DNA of 64,000 bases from Diabrotica undecimpunctata (lineage: Eukaryota; Arthropoda; Insecta; Coleoptera; Chrysomelidae): positions 116,724,049 to 116,788,048 of the forward strand of contig NC_092808.1 of NCBI RefSeq assembly GCF_040954645.1, given 5' to 3'. Below the pieces are notes generated by a model. The model searched no databases. It was not told where the DNA came from and saw only the letters and a program-made list of their open reading frames with translations. Positions within the stretch are counted from its first letter, which is position 1. Every line of letters begins with the position of its first letter. Shown here in pieces: positions 21,794-32,036 of this stretch. The translations under genes and the position numbers were made by a program.

Positions 21794-24700
21794 CATTTCA
21801 ACTACCACCTACTATTAAAACGCGAGCTGAAACTTCTGATTCTAATTGTGATTTTAATCCTTTACCTATAGACAAAACTCCCATAGATACAACGCACAAT
21901 GTTTCTTTAAATCCTGCGAATATTTCTTTTCCGTTGATTTCAACGTCTGATACTTTATGTAGAACTAATCCTCTTCTCGATATTCGTACACAGGATAATC
22001 GACCATATATTTCAATAAATATTGGCAGTGAAACAATATCTGCACTTGTAGACTCTGGTAGTAATGTCTCTATTATTGGCTCTCCAGCCTTATCTCTTCT
22101 TAAGAAGCTGAATTTGCATCTTCACTATGATATTTCAGTACAGCTAACTACTGCTGATGGTAATGTCCAAAGTACCTTAGGTTATGTGTTTTTACCTGTT
22201 ACCTTATCTGATAACACACAAAAATTAAAAGTTTTAGTGGTTCCTTCTATCTCACATAAAATGATTTTAGGTATGGATTTTATGAAATTGTTTAGAATTT
22301 CTTTGGATTTCACAAATTTTTCGTATAGTACAGCTAAACTGTCAACTTGTGTTGTTAATACTATAGTAAGTTCAGAGAATTTATCCACCCATCAGCTTTC
22401 ACAACTACATTCGGTAGTCAAACTGTTTAAGGAAATAGGCCCAACAGATTCTATTGGTAGAACCCACTTGTATACTCACCATATAGACACTGGTGATGCG
22501 AAACCAATTAGGCAAAGACAATATCCTCTTTCGCCTGCTATGCAGAAAATTCTCAACGAAGGAGTTGATGAGATGCTTAAGTTGAAAGTCATCGAACCAT
22601 TAACAACCAGTACACCTTGGTTGTCTCCTTTGTGGTTGGTTCCGAAGAAAGATAGTTCCTATAGAGTTTGTTTTGATGGTCGAAAACTTAATTCGATAAC
22701 AGTTCCTGATAGTTACCCCATGCCTTTAATAGATTCAATCATATCTAAAGTAAGAGATGCTAAATTTATTTCGTCAATCGATTTAAAACAAGCTTTTTAT
22801 CAGATACCTTTGGATGATCAATCCAAATTAAAGACTGCATTTACAGTTCAAAATAGAGGTTTGTTCTGTTTTAATGTATTACCTTTTGGCTTAAATAATA
22901 GTGCACAAGCTATGTGCAGAGTTATGGATTCAGTTATAGGTCCTTTACTGGAGCCTTATGTCTTCTATTATCTTGATGATATTATTGTTGTTACTCCTGA
23001 CTTTGATTGTCATATCAAAATTCTTAAAATGTTGTTTAAGAGACTTAAATATGCAAATCTTACAGTCAATTTTGAAAAGTGTCAGTTTTGTAGACCTTCT
23101 CTTAAATTTCTTGGTTTTGTTGTAGATCAACAAGGGTTAAGAACTGACCCAGCTAAACTAGAAGCTATTTTGGAATATCCAGTTCCAAAAACTACTACTC
23201 AAATTCGTAGACTTATCGGATTGATAGGTTATTACCGTCGATTTTTGAATAATTTTGCATCCATTTGTACTCCCATTTCTGATTTACTCAAGGGTAAAAA
23301 GAAAGGACAGTCTATTGTTTGGACTCCAGAAGCTAACTTAGCTTTCAGTCAGATTAAACAGGCACTAACATCTGCTCCTGTTCTTGCTAGTCCAGACTTT
23401 GACAAGCATTTTTATCTTGCTTGTGATGCAAGTGACACTGGTGTTGGGGGTGTATTATTTCAAAAAGAAGATGGTTTAGAGCATCCTATAGCTTTCTTTA
23501 GTAAAACTCTCTCTAAAGCTCAACGTAAGTACACTACTACTGAGAAAGAACTGCTGGCTATTTTATTATCTATTGAAAAATTTAGGTGTTATATTGAAGG
23601 AAGTGAAAACTTCACTGTGATTACTGATCACTCATCCTTACAGTGGTTATATTCCATGAAAAACCCTTCTCCTAGAATTGCCAGATGGATAATGAAACTA
23701 TCCTGTCACAAGTTCACTGTCATTCACCGTAGTGGTTCTTTAAATGTTGTGGCTGATTCCCTTTCTAGAATACCTGAACAAAATCCTGAAATTTCTCTTT
23801 TAGATTTATCTAATCTTAAAACAGATACTTGGTATGATAATATGGTACAAAAAGTACAAAATAATCCAGATCAATTTCCTGCTTTTAAAGTTCATGGTAA
23901 TGTTCTTTACAAGCATATCTTTTCAAGGAATAAGTTTTCAGATCCTTCCCCAGAATGGAAAATTTTCGTTCCGTCTCCTCACAGAAAAGATATTTTGAAA
24001 CTCTTTCATGATGATCCTACAGCTGCTCACCTAGGAGTATATAAAACGCTCTCTAGAATCACGGAATTGTATTACTGGCCTAGAATGAGACTTTATGTCG
24101 CAAACTATATCAGTAAGTGCAAAATCTGTGCTGCTAGTAAACCAGGAAATGTACCTCCTGCTGGTTTAATGGGAAAGTACAGAGATATTAATTTTCCATT
24201 TCAGTTTTTATCTGCTGACTTATTAGGCCCTTATCCTAGATCTAAAAATGGAAATCGTTTTCTTTTAGTTGTTGTCGACTGGTTCACGAAATTTATTTTT
24301 GTCCATCCAATGGCAAATGCTACCTCTACAGCTATTGTTAAATTTATTGAAAATCAAGTTTTTCTTATCTTTGGGGTACCACAAATTTTCGCAGTTGATA
24401 ATGGGAAACAGTTCGTTTCCAATGATTTCAAAAATTTAATGAATAAATATAAAGTACAAAAAATTTGGTATAATGCGAGATATTTTCCTCAAATAAATCC
24501 TACTGAGAGAGTTAACAAAACTATCGTAACAGCTATTCGTTCTTTTATACATGATAATCATAAAGATTGGGACAAAGAAATCTTTAAGATTGCCCAGGCT
24601 ATTCGCCTAGCCAAACACGAAGTTACACAATTTAGTCCTTCGTTTCTAACTTTTGCCAGAAATATCCCTTTGGACGGTTCCTTCTTTGGTGCAATAGAAG

Positions 24701-25080
24701 ACAAAGCAAGCAATGTCATTAATATTAATAACAAGCTATTCGACCCAAGACCACTAGAAAATATGTCTTCTATTTTCAAAGAAGTGCAAAAGAGAATACG
24801 TCACTCTTATGCGACGAATTCTAGCAGGTATAACCTTCGTAGACGTGATGTCAAATATCACGTTGGTGATAAAGTCTGGAAGAAAAATTTTGTCCTATCA
24901 AAAGCTGTCGATGATTTCTCTGCAAAACTAGCGCCAAAATTTGTCCCCTGTATTGTCAATAAAGTTTTGTCAAAATTAGTCTACAATTTAAAGGATCTAG
25001 ATGGAAATGATCTTGGAAATTTTCATGTCAGGGATATCAAATTAGATGTCACTGATTCTAGTGACGATGAAAATCAGTAA
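21640..25080 (+). CDS. Element B pol: protease-RT-RNase H-integrase, intact
   Basis: Open for 1146 codons in the -1 frame relative to gag; made as a gag-pol fusion, so the ATG at 21640 need not be used. Protease motif VDSGSNVS near residue 138. RT blocks SSIDLKQAFYQIPL near 380, VLPFGLNNSAQAM and YLDDIIVV near 443. RNase H block ACDASDTGVGG near 595 with ITDHSSLQWLYS. Integrase zinc region HDDPTAAHLG with CKICAAS near 790-830, and DDE core SADLLG, VDNGKQF and NPTERVNK near 858, 919 and 955. A GPY/F-like end (KFVPCIVNKVLS) precedes the acidic C-terminus. All catalytic motifs are present. Order and sequence are Ty3/gypsy; I do not assign a lineage. Confidence 0.95.
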   Translation: MPQMFKKRSARLFDSGQESTSLQSNVCIKPKREEHTRKKFEENFKQRTSRVTFQLPPTIKTRAETSDSNCDFNPLPIDKTPIDTTHNVSLNPANISFPLISTSDTLCRTNPLLDIRTQDNRPYISINIGSETISALVDSGSNVSIIGSPALSLLKKLNLHLHYDISVQLTTADGNVQSTLGYVFLPVTLSDNTQKLKVLVVPSISHKMILGMDFMKLFRISLDFTNFSYSTAKLSTCVVNTIVSSENLSTHQLSQLHSVVKLFKEIGPTDSIGRTHLYTHHIDTGDAKPIRQRQYPLSPAMQKILNEGVDEMLKLKVIEPLTTSTPWLSPLWLVPKKDSSYRVCFDGRKLNSITVPDSYPMPLIDSIISKVRDAKFISSIDLKQAFYQIPLDDQSKLKTAFTVQNRGLFCFNVLPFGLNNSAQAMCRVMDSVIGPLLEPYVFYYLDDIIVVTPDFDCHIKILKMLFKRLKYANLTVNFEKCQFCRPSLKFLGFVVDQQGLRTDPAKLEAILEYPVPKTTTQIRRLIGLIGYYRRFLNNFASICTPISDLLKGKKKGQSIVWTPEANLAFSQIKQALTSAPVLASPDFDKHFYLACDASDTGVGGVLFQKEDGLEHPIAFFSKTLSKAQRKYTTTEKELLAILLSIEKFRCYIEGSENFTVITDHSSLQWLYSMKNPSPRIARWIMKLSCHKFTVIHRSGSLNVVADSLSRIPEQNPEISLLDLSNLKTDTWYDNMVQKVQNNPDQFPAFKVHGNVLYKHIFSRNKFSDPSPEWKIFVPSPHRKDILKLFHDDPTAAHLGVYKTLSRITELYYWPRMRLYVANYISKCKICAASKPGNVPPAGLMGKYRDINFPFQFLSADLLGPYPRSKNGNRFLLVVVDWFTKFIFVHPMANATSTAIVKFIENQVFLIFGVPQIFAVDNGKQFVSNDFKNLMNKYKVQKIWYNARYFPQINPTERVNKTIVTAIRSFIHDNHKDWDKEIFKIAQAIRLAKHEVTQFSPSFLTFARNIPLDGSFFGAIEDKASNVININNKLFDPRPLENMSSIFKEVQKRIRHSYATNSSRYNLRRRDVKYHVGDKVWKKNFVLSKAVDDFSAKLAPKFVPCIVNKVLSKLVYNLKDLDGNDLGNFHVRDIKLDVTDSSDDENQ
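21655..21720 (+). promoter_or_regulatory. -1 frameshift signal: slippery A AAA AAC plus pseudoknot
   Basis: A AAA AAC sits at 21655-21661 exactly in the gag frame required for -1 slippage. After a 7-nt spacer, stem 1 pairs 21669-21675 (GAGGTTG) with 21695-21701 (CAACCTC), 7 of 7. Stem 2 pairs loop bases 21683-21689 (GCGGACA) with 21714-21720 (TGTCTGC), 7 of 7 counting one G-U. This is an H-type pseudoknot with loops of 7, 5 and 12 nt. It lies inside the gag-pol overlap, where a shift gives the full pol frame. Confidence 0.8.
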
Positions 25081-27940
25081 TGCATATTAAAAATAGATCT
25101 TTTGAGTAAAACTTGCAGTTATACTATTATATCTTACCTTTAAGTGTAATTTAAACTTACATATATCTTGTATTGCATATATTTTAAATTATCTTCTTAT
25201 CTCTTTTGTTAAGCTTATACATATTTTTATTACCTGCGTTAACAAATATCTTCGTTATTTATGGACTTTTCAATAAAATATTTAGTTATGAGAACCTTTG
25301 CTAGAAAATTTATCTACTACCTTTCACAAGTTTGATTGTTATTTACTTATCTTTATCTTCGTTTAATAACACATTATCTCTTACCTTTGCAAGTTAGCTA
25401 CTTGTATTACCTTTATGGTGTTATTAAAACTATTGCGGTAATAACTTATGTCTAATTTTCATACCTAGTGCAAGTGTCTTGTTTTTCCGTTGAGTGGGTT
25501 CAAATATGAGATTTGTTCGGACAAGCACATAAAAATTGCCTAGGATGATTTATCTTCGCGGGACTTGAGGTCACTGCAGGAAAACTATTAACAAGGGCGT
25601 TAATATTTTCCATTTACCCATTAGGGGTGTTGCGTTAGGCATAATTCTTTATCTTTTGGAGTGAAAGTAATCTTATGCATATATCTTCTTTTATAGAAAC
25701 CTCTGGTGTAAGATTATGAAGCTTTGAAGTTTTTGATTGCATTTGAATTGTCTTTAACATTTTAAATACATACGTCTATATTTATGCAGTTCTAGTTCTA
25801 TTTCTTTTGTGTAGATCCCTGGATAGTGTTTAGTGTTATAGCAATTTTATATGATATTACCACAACTTATCTTATCTTTGCTTTGTATTTTCCTTTATCA
25901 TAAGTAAGCCAAATTTTATGCAGTATCTTTAATGTCTTTTGTGTAGACCTTTGACTTACTAGGTATTGTGAAGAATATACTTATGTTTATCTGACAATCA
26001 AAATTACTTGTGTTACTTAATTATCTTGATATTTACCTACCTTTAATTTTTGATACTATTTGGTACAAAAATTACTTTACCTTATACTAGCTTAATGTCA
26101 ATTTGCTGTTTTATTGACTTGCCTTAGTCCATAAATATGCATATGCAATATGCCGAGAATTCATTCTCATTATCTTCTTATCTTTAATAAACAATGTAAT
26201 TGTTTCCAGACCATACTGTCTATTGAAGTTTAGTCATAATAAGTTTCTCTGATTTAGTTCACAATGAATTGCCCTCATCAATGCATAACTACAATGAATT
26301 TTCTTTTTCTTGAGTGTTATATTTTAATGAAATTTTTTTTATTGCATTTACAAGGTAGATTTAACCTTATGCATACTACTATTTAGAAATCTGGTGTAGG
26401 GTTGTGTCTCTTTGAAATGACAATGGAAAGGTTTTGTTTTTTATACCCTCTTGTATAACTTTGCTCTGTACAATTTTTCTGTATAGATTACTTTATTATT
26501 CTAACAGGTGCATAACGTTTGGATTTAAATCAAAGTATATTTATGACTAATTTTTCTTCTTCAGTTCAACTGAGTATAATTTTGTGCAGTTTTCTTTTCA
26601 TCCTGTGTAAATTTTATACTTAGTAGATGTCTAGATTGGTCTTACTAAATTTTTACTTATTTCTTTTATATTTTGATGTTTACCTTATCTTTCTTAACTG
26701 CTTATAATGTTCTACTCATACTATCTCATGCAATATATGCAACTAAAATCTAGATTAGTATTATGATAACTAATATTTGGATTTATATACCTACTGCATT
26801 ACTGATGATTATGATATCTTATCTTTTATAACTTAATGATTATATGCATATCTAGTGATATTGCTAATATCATAATTACCTTGGTTTAAAATTAGCTTCC
26901 CTTAAGAACTAACATTCTTGAAAGAATGTCTTTCTAACGATGTTTATCTCCATGAGTGATAGATACATCGTCCCCATATTAGTTGTTTTTGTATGATATT
27001 TATGTAATTACATATATATGGGACCGAACTGTGGTGGAGATGTACATTTATACCACTGGATCTTCCTTTAGTGGTAAGGTTGTCTTTAGGGTATGGCGTC
27101 GGGGGGTTCATAGTACACAGGACTGTCGTCTCTGAGGAGCGCTTTCGAGGTTTAACCATGGATTATGAGCTACTGCGTTCATACCAACATGATTTCAATC
27201 GGCCCAGTGTATAATCGATGTACAGTACCAAAGATTGCGGATAACCCTTAACGTAGCTTTTCTCCCTCTTGGTCTACGACCAATTTTAGTGTGACGAATA
27301 CTATAATTCGTTGGGATAAAATATTTCCCTGAGTATTAACTCTAAAGCCCTGTTACATGCTGCTACAATGTATAGCACATAAATATTTGCCTCATAATTT
27401 TGGTGTGACGAATACTATAATTCGTTGGGATAAAGTATTATCCTGAGTATTAACTCTAAAGCCTTGTAAGGAATTGCTATAAGGTATAGCATAGGATTAT
27501 TTACCTTACAATTTTAGTGTGACGAATACTATAATTCGTTGGGGATGAAATAATACCCAGAGTGCTCACTCTAAAGTCATTTAGTGTATATAGTATTACA
27601 ATACTGTAATACATAGTTTATAATTATGTAGTTAAAATTTTAGTTTAACGGATACTATAATTCGTTGGGTGATAGTCATTTATTTTTTTTGACTTAGGTT
27701 AATATAAGTATATTAATTTTTATATCTTATCACAAGTTAACCATTTTCACTTTATTTTGTTTGAATAATAGTACCTAAACTTACAAGTTATTATACCTAT
27801 ATCTAGGTATCTAGATAACTTTATTATTTGGTAAAGATTACCTTTATTATTATTTTGATGATCATAACATATAATGAGTTTAGTGATGAGAAAAATTTCT
27901 CAAGGTACTTTCGAAATTTTTCTACTGGGTGGTGGAAGTG
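25081..27940 (+). other. Element B long 3' noncoding region
   Basis: 2.86 kb between pol and 3' LTR with no frame above about 70 codons. It is T-rich, with recurring phrases (for example TTTTGTGTAGA and CTTATGCATA variants around 25670-26600) suggesting worn-out tandem repeats. A clear four-copy repeat lies at 27285-27670 and a purine-rich plus-strand primer (GGGTGGTGGAAGTG) at 27927-27940. Where insect errantiviruses carry envelope genes, nothing of the kind is visible here. Confidence 0.75.
27285..27670 (+). repeat. Four tandem units with a CGAAT..ATTCG hairpin
   Basis: The block TGACGAATACTATAATTCGT occurs at 27292, 27406 and 27520 and a variant (AACGGATACTATAATTCGT) near 27647, at spacings of 114, 114 and 126 bp. 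Each holds CGAAT-ACTATA-ATTCG, a short perfect hairpin (first base changed in unit four). The unit also repeats ACTCTAAAG downstream. Possible protein or RNA-binding array; function unknown. Confidence 0.85.
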
Positions 27941-29806
27941 TGTAGCGTTATAACTGCTACATTGCCTGCTTTCTTTCTTATGTTAATATATTTCGTTAAT
28001 TCTATTCTCCAATTTCCATATCTTCTGTCATAATTCATATTCTTCTATATCCTCCATTGTATCTCTTATTTTTCTATATATTTTCTCAGGTATAGATTGT
28101 ATCAGAATTATGTCGTTACTTAATTGATTCATTATTCTCTTTTCATTTTTACTGGTATTTGGTATAAAAACCAGTTGGCGTCCAAATCTATCTTCTTTAC
28201 ACATATATATATATTTCAGTATCTACCTTTCCTATTTTCTTAATAATCATCATTTTTATCTTTTACTCAAGTTTCTAAAGAATGAATTTTATTTTCATCT
28301 CTATTTCTGTTACTTTGGAACGAGAGGTGCCATCTTTATTCTCTGTTTAGTTTAATGCTAGTAAGTGACAAAGACTCCTTTTTGTTGACATTTCCCCCTT
28401 CCCGTTCGATACAAAAGTCGATATAATGGCTTTTATTTCTAAAAATGTCGATTTTCTTCATGACTTTTATAAAAGTATAAATAACCAATTGTTGTGTCGT
28501 CTCCTGAATTAGGAGGTAAGAGTTTAATATATTTTATCGGTTTCCTGATTCTACCTGTTGTATAAAAATCTTTTTATAATTTTAACTTTGAAAATTCTCA
28601 TTATTTATGATTATCATATATGTAAGTAGGTACATATTTTTGTGGATATTTCTTACGTTTTTTTTATTTTATATAAAAACTAGTAATAAGAAATATATAG
28701 TTTCTTTAATATAGTATGTAAAAGTTTTACGAATATTTTTACAGTTTTAAATATTGAATTTAAATCCTTAATAATATCTTTTGATTTTAATAATAATTAA
28801 CTTTTGACAAACTACCATTTCTATATAGAAATGTTTCTAAATTCTAAATTATCTAACTTTTCAATAAATATATCTTGTCATTTTTACCGAATCCGCTTTG
28901 TAATTAATATTAGAATATTTCAGTAGTAAAAAGTAATTACCATTTGCTTAAAAAGATTATATATCCTTACTTTTACTTATTTGCTACATAAATAAGAATT
29001 GTTTCTCGACTTGCTTGGGTGAATAATGATAAAATTTTGTTAAATTTGATTGGTCACCTATTCATCCCCCAAGCAAGGTCTCTCATTTTGGTTTCACCAT
29101 TTTCTGAAGCAAGGTGTGTTTTTCTTCATTTTAGTCAACCTCCGGGATACATTTCTCAGGTGCGGGTCAATTTATATTAACATCCAGAAGACCAACCGGC
29201 CTGAGAATGGCACTATCATTCCAATAGGAGAGTTGACTCCAGGGCAAGAAAATCCACAACTAACAACATGGCTTGCTAACAACCATAGCAGAAAAGACCA
29301 GGATAAAACCTAGGATTTGGTGACAAGCATTTTTCCTTACTATAATGTAACACTGTAGCAAGAAGTCGAATAATTTTTATTTAAATTCTATATATTTAAA
29401 CATGTATTTTTCTCTCATTTTTTTTTAATATTTTAATAAACATGTGTTAATTTAACTGTGTATTGTTTCTTCTTTTTACTTGTTTGCGTGTGTTGCTCCA
29501 GAGTAGGCCATATTCACGTCCTGAGTGAGCTAGCCAGGGAGTGTTTCGTATAACGTCTAATGTAGCAATTTTGCAATTGATACATTAGGGGTTATGACGT
29601 TAAAAATTGGTCCCAACGGGAAACGATTTGTCGCTCCAACGTTGTTAGTGATGTTAGTCAGGTTGTAGCAGCAAACTAAGGTTGGCGGTTACAAGTTGAC
29701 AACAGCAGCTCAACGTTGGGATGTTACAAATTGAGCCTCGAAGGGTTACAAATTGGCACCCAATGAATGTTCGTTGGAATGTAACAAATTGGTGCCTAAC
29801 GTTACA
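27941..29806 (+). repeat. Element B 3' LTR
   Basis: 1866 bp, matching 18242-20105 except for one additional TA in ACACATATATATATAT near 28200-28212. It ends GTTACA and is followed by the ACAG duplication. Confidence 0.94.
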
Positions 29807-30575
29807 ACAGATAACGAACATGATATGCAGTTGATACTAAATAAAATAAACACCACAGGAAAAACATATGGCCTGAAGATAAATGCTGGAAAAACAAAAT
29901 GCATGACAATAAGAAAGGGCGCATTTTTCAGAGTACAACTGCACGTAGATAATGCTCCAATCGAGCAAGTGAAAACATTCAAATACTTGGGAATGATGGT
30001 GAATGACCAATGGGATCCTCAACAAGAAATAAAATGCCGTACCGAACAAGCAAGACAAGCTTTTCTCAAATTTAAACCGCTACTTTGTAACCGCAATCTT
30101 TCCTTCAATCTCCGTTACAGAATGGTTAAGTGCTATGTATGGTCCATATTGTTATACGGCATGGAGACATGGACGTTGAAAATATCTTCCATTAACAAGT
30201 TGGAAGCCTTCGAAATGTGGACCTTGCGAAGAATGTTCCGCATACCATGGACAGATAGGGTGAGAAACGAGGAAGTCCTAAGAAGAGCAAATACTGAGAG
30301 AGAATTGCTCAGCTTGATCAAGGCACGAAAGATTGGATACCTGGGCCACATCCTGAGAGGGGAAAAATACGCAATCCCTCAACTAATTATCCAAGGAAAG
30401 ATTGAGGGCAAGAGAGGAGTAGGTCGCAAACAAATGTCGTGGCTGCGAAATATAAAGAACTGGACAGGCGTAACTAACACTGGCGAACTTTTGCATGCCG
30501 CAAAAGACAGACGTCTGACCTTAAGATAATTCGCCAACGCACTATAGGTGCACGGCACCATAAGAAGAGAAGAAG
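29807..30575 (+). pseudogene. RTE-clade LINE, 3' half after element B
   Basis: Continuation of the RT frame broken at 18241. It includes GLKINAGKTKCM, FKYLGMMVNDQWDP, LEAFEMWTLRRMFRIPW, YLGHILRGEKYA and GKRGVGRKQMSWLRN, the C-terminal features of RTE ORFs. The frame ends at 30527-30529, earlier than the usual end; the residues that normally close the family appear in another frame further on, so a small indel is present. A tail of AAGAAGAGAAGAAG ends the copy near 30575. Confidence 0.88.
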
Positions 30576-30727
30576 AATTTCTCACTGTGATTTGTTTTAA
30601 ATAATTCCCTTGACTTTAGTAGACTGATTTATTTTCTTTTTTTAATAGGTCAGCACTTCGAAGGGCAAAAGTGTAGAATGTAGTCTGCGGAAAGGAAGGG
30701 TGTGGAAAGAGTGTTTTAAAAATAATC

Positions 30728-31270
30728 ATGTTACCCAAAAGAGATATTGCTAGAAAGCATATGTTAGATTTCATAAGAAAGCAAGTCAATTTTTCATATT
30801 TGCATGCAGCCGATACCATTAGACCTGTCCAGAGACCTTCGTCTTTTTCAAATTCTAATACTGTATTAGCAGATTACTTACCCTGTATATACTGCAAAGG
30901 TTTATATAAACAAAAATCCCCGAACCGACATGCAAAAAAATGTTATTATAATAAGGAAAACAAAGCAGGAATTAAATATACAAGTGAAGGCCAAACCATG
31001 CTTTCATTCACAGAATCTCGAAAGAGATTTTTGGATAAATTAAGATTGAAATCTGAAATTTTTAATTCGATGCAGGCTGATCGAATTTCATTATATGGAA
31101 AGGAAGATGTAATAATATGCCAATATGCGGAAGATTACTTAAGAAAGCATAAAAAAACCCATATAAGAAGTGCTGTTTCAAATAAAATTCGTGAATTAGG
31201 CAGATTGTTAATTCCTCTACAAGATTTGTATGGCATTAATACTATGATAGAAGCACTTAAAGCTGAACTA
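30728..31270 (+). pseudogene. Tyrosine-recombinase-like family, N-terminal exon fragment
   Basis: Frame with a zinc-finger-like CIYCKGLYKQKSPNRHAKKC near residues 56-75, then YGKEDVIICQYAEDYLRKH and SAVSNKIRELGRLLIPL. From memory this resembles the N-terminal part of a widespread metazoan uncharacterised family whose C-terminal half looks like a tyrosine recombinase. That C-terminal part is missing because a Jockey LINE begins near 31271. An acceptor-like TTTTTTTAATAG ends at about 30648, so this may be an exon of a gene or of a Crypton-like element. A stop lies in frame between the acceptor and ATG 30728. Confidence 0.45.
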
Positions 31271-31362
31271 CGCCCAACTGGTTTGATAGACGGACAAATG
31301 CGAACGGTAGACGACTCTGTGCCTATCTCGAAAACAAAAACAACACCACTGTAGCGGGTCCA

Positions 31363-31869
31363 ATGGACCCAACATGCTTCCATGGAGAACTTCCCTCGCA
31401 CATAGACTTAGCAATTCTACACAATATAGGGCAACAATACGAAATAAAATCAATAAATGAAGGCGATTCCACACACAACGTAATCGTCATGACCCTAGGC
31501 GCAGTGGAACTAAGTCCACTGCAGCCCCATCAAATAAAGAAAACAAACTGGCCTAACTTCAGAAGAGTACTGAACGAAAACATCGGGGCAATCCCAACAA
31601 TTAACAACATAGAAGAACTCGAAGAAAGTATAACAAGATTAGAACAAACAATAATAAATGCCATCGATGCCAGCTCAAAAACGGAAACAAAAACAACACA
31701 AAAAGGAAGATTCCAAGAAATATCAAATGAGCTAAAAGATCTCATTAAAGAAAAAAATAGGAAAAGAAGAAGAGCACAAAGAACAAGAAATCAAGAAGAC
31801 AAAAGAATTGATAATGAACTAGACAGAGAAGTCAAAAGAAGGCTAAACGAACACAGAAGTGACTATTGA
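31363..31869 (+). pseudogene. Jockey endonuclease C-terminus and linker
   Basis: Reads SHIDLAILHNIG and EGDSTHNVIVMTLG, matching the last apurinic-endonuclease motifs of Jockey ORF2 (S-x-I-D and a form of SDH, here STH). A charged linker (residues about 110-165) and a stop at 31867-31869 follow. The downstream sequence to 32036 continues the linker in changing frames, so the ORF2 is broken here. Confidence 0.65.
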
Positions 31870-32036
31870 GACAAATATATCCAAGAATTAAACTCGAATA
31901 AATCTGCATTCTGGAAAGTATTAAAAATACTCAGAAAGGATAAAAACCCATACCGCCTTTACACGGAGAAAATAGAATGGTATATACCGAATAAGAAAAA
32001 GTTGAAGTAACGCGAAATACACTCGAATCCAATAAT

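Larger units (their letters stand above)
18242..29806 (+). mobile_element. Gypsy-type LTR retrotransposon, element B, apparently intact
   Basis: 11.6-kb element with two LTRs of 1864 and 1866 bp, a primer-site region, gag with zinc knuckles, pol (protease, RT, RNase H, integrase) in the -1 frame, a 2.9-kb 3' noncoding region and a purine-rich tract (GGGTGGTGGAAGTG) before the 3' LTR. The element is flanked by ACAG at 18238-18241 and 29807-29810. The only LTR difference I noticed is one extra TA unit near 28206, so insertion was recent. Both frames are open throughout. No envelope frame is present. Of the LTR elements in this window it is the one most likely to be autonomous. Confidence 0.95.

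Noticed and set aside
27285..27670. CRISPR-like array
   Set aside because: Four units with about 20-bp conserved cores look superficially similar, but spacers are themselves related, the unit is over 100 bp, and the sequence is a eukaryotic retrotransposon.
25081..27940. Envelope gene between element B pol and 3' LTR
   Set aside because: The position fits an errantivirus-like envelope, but no plus-strand frame of useful length or signal/transmembrane pattern exists.
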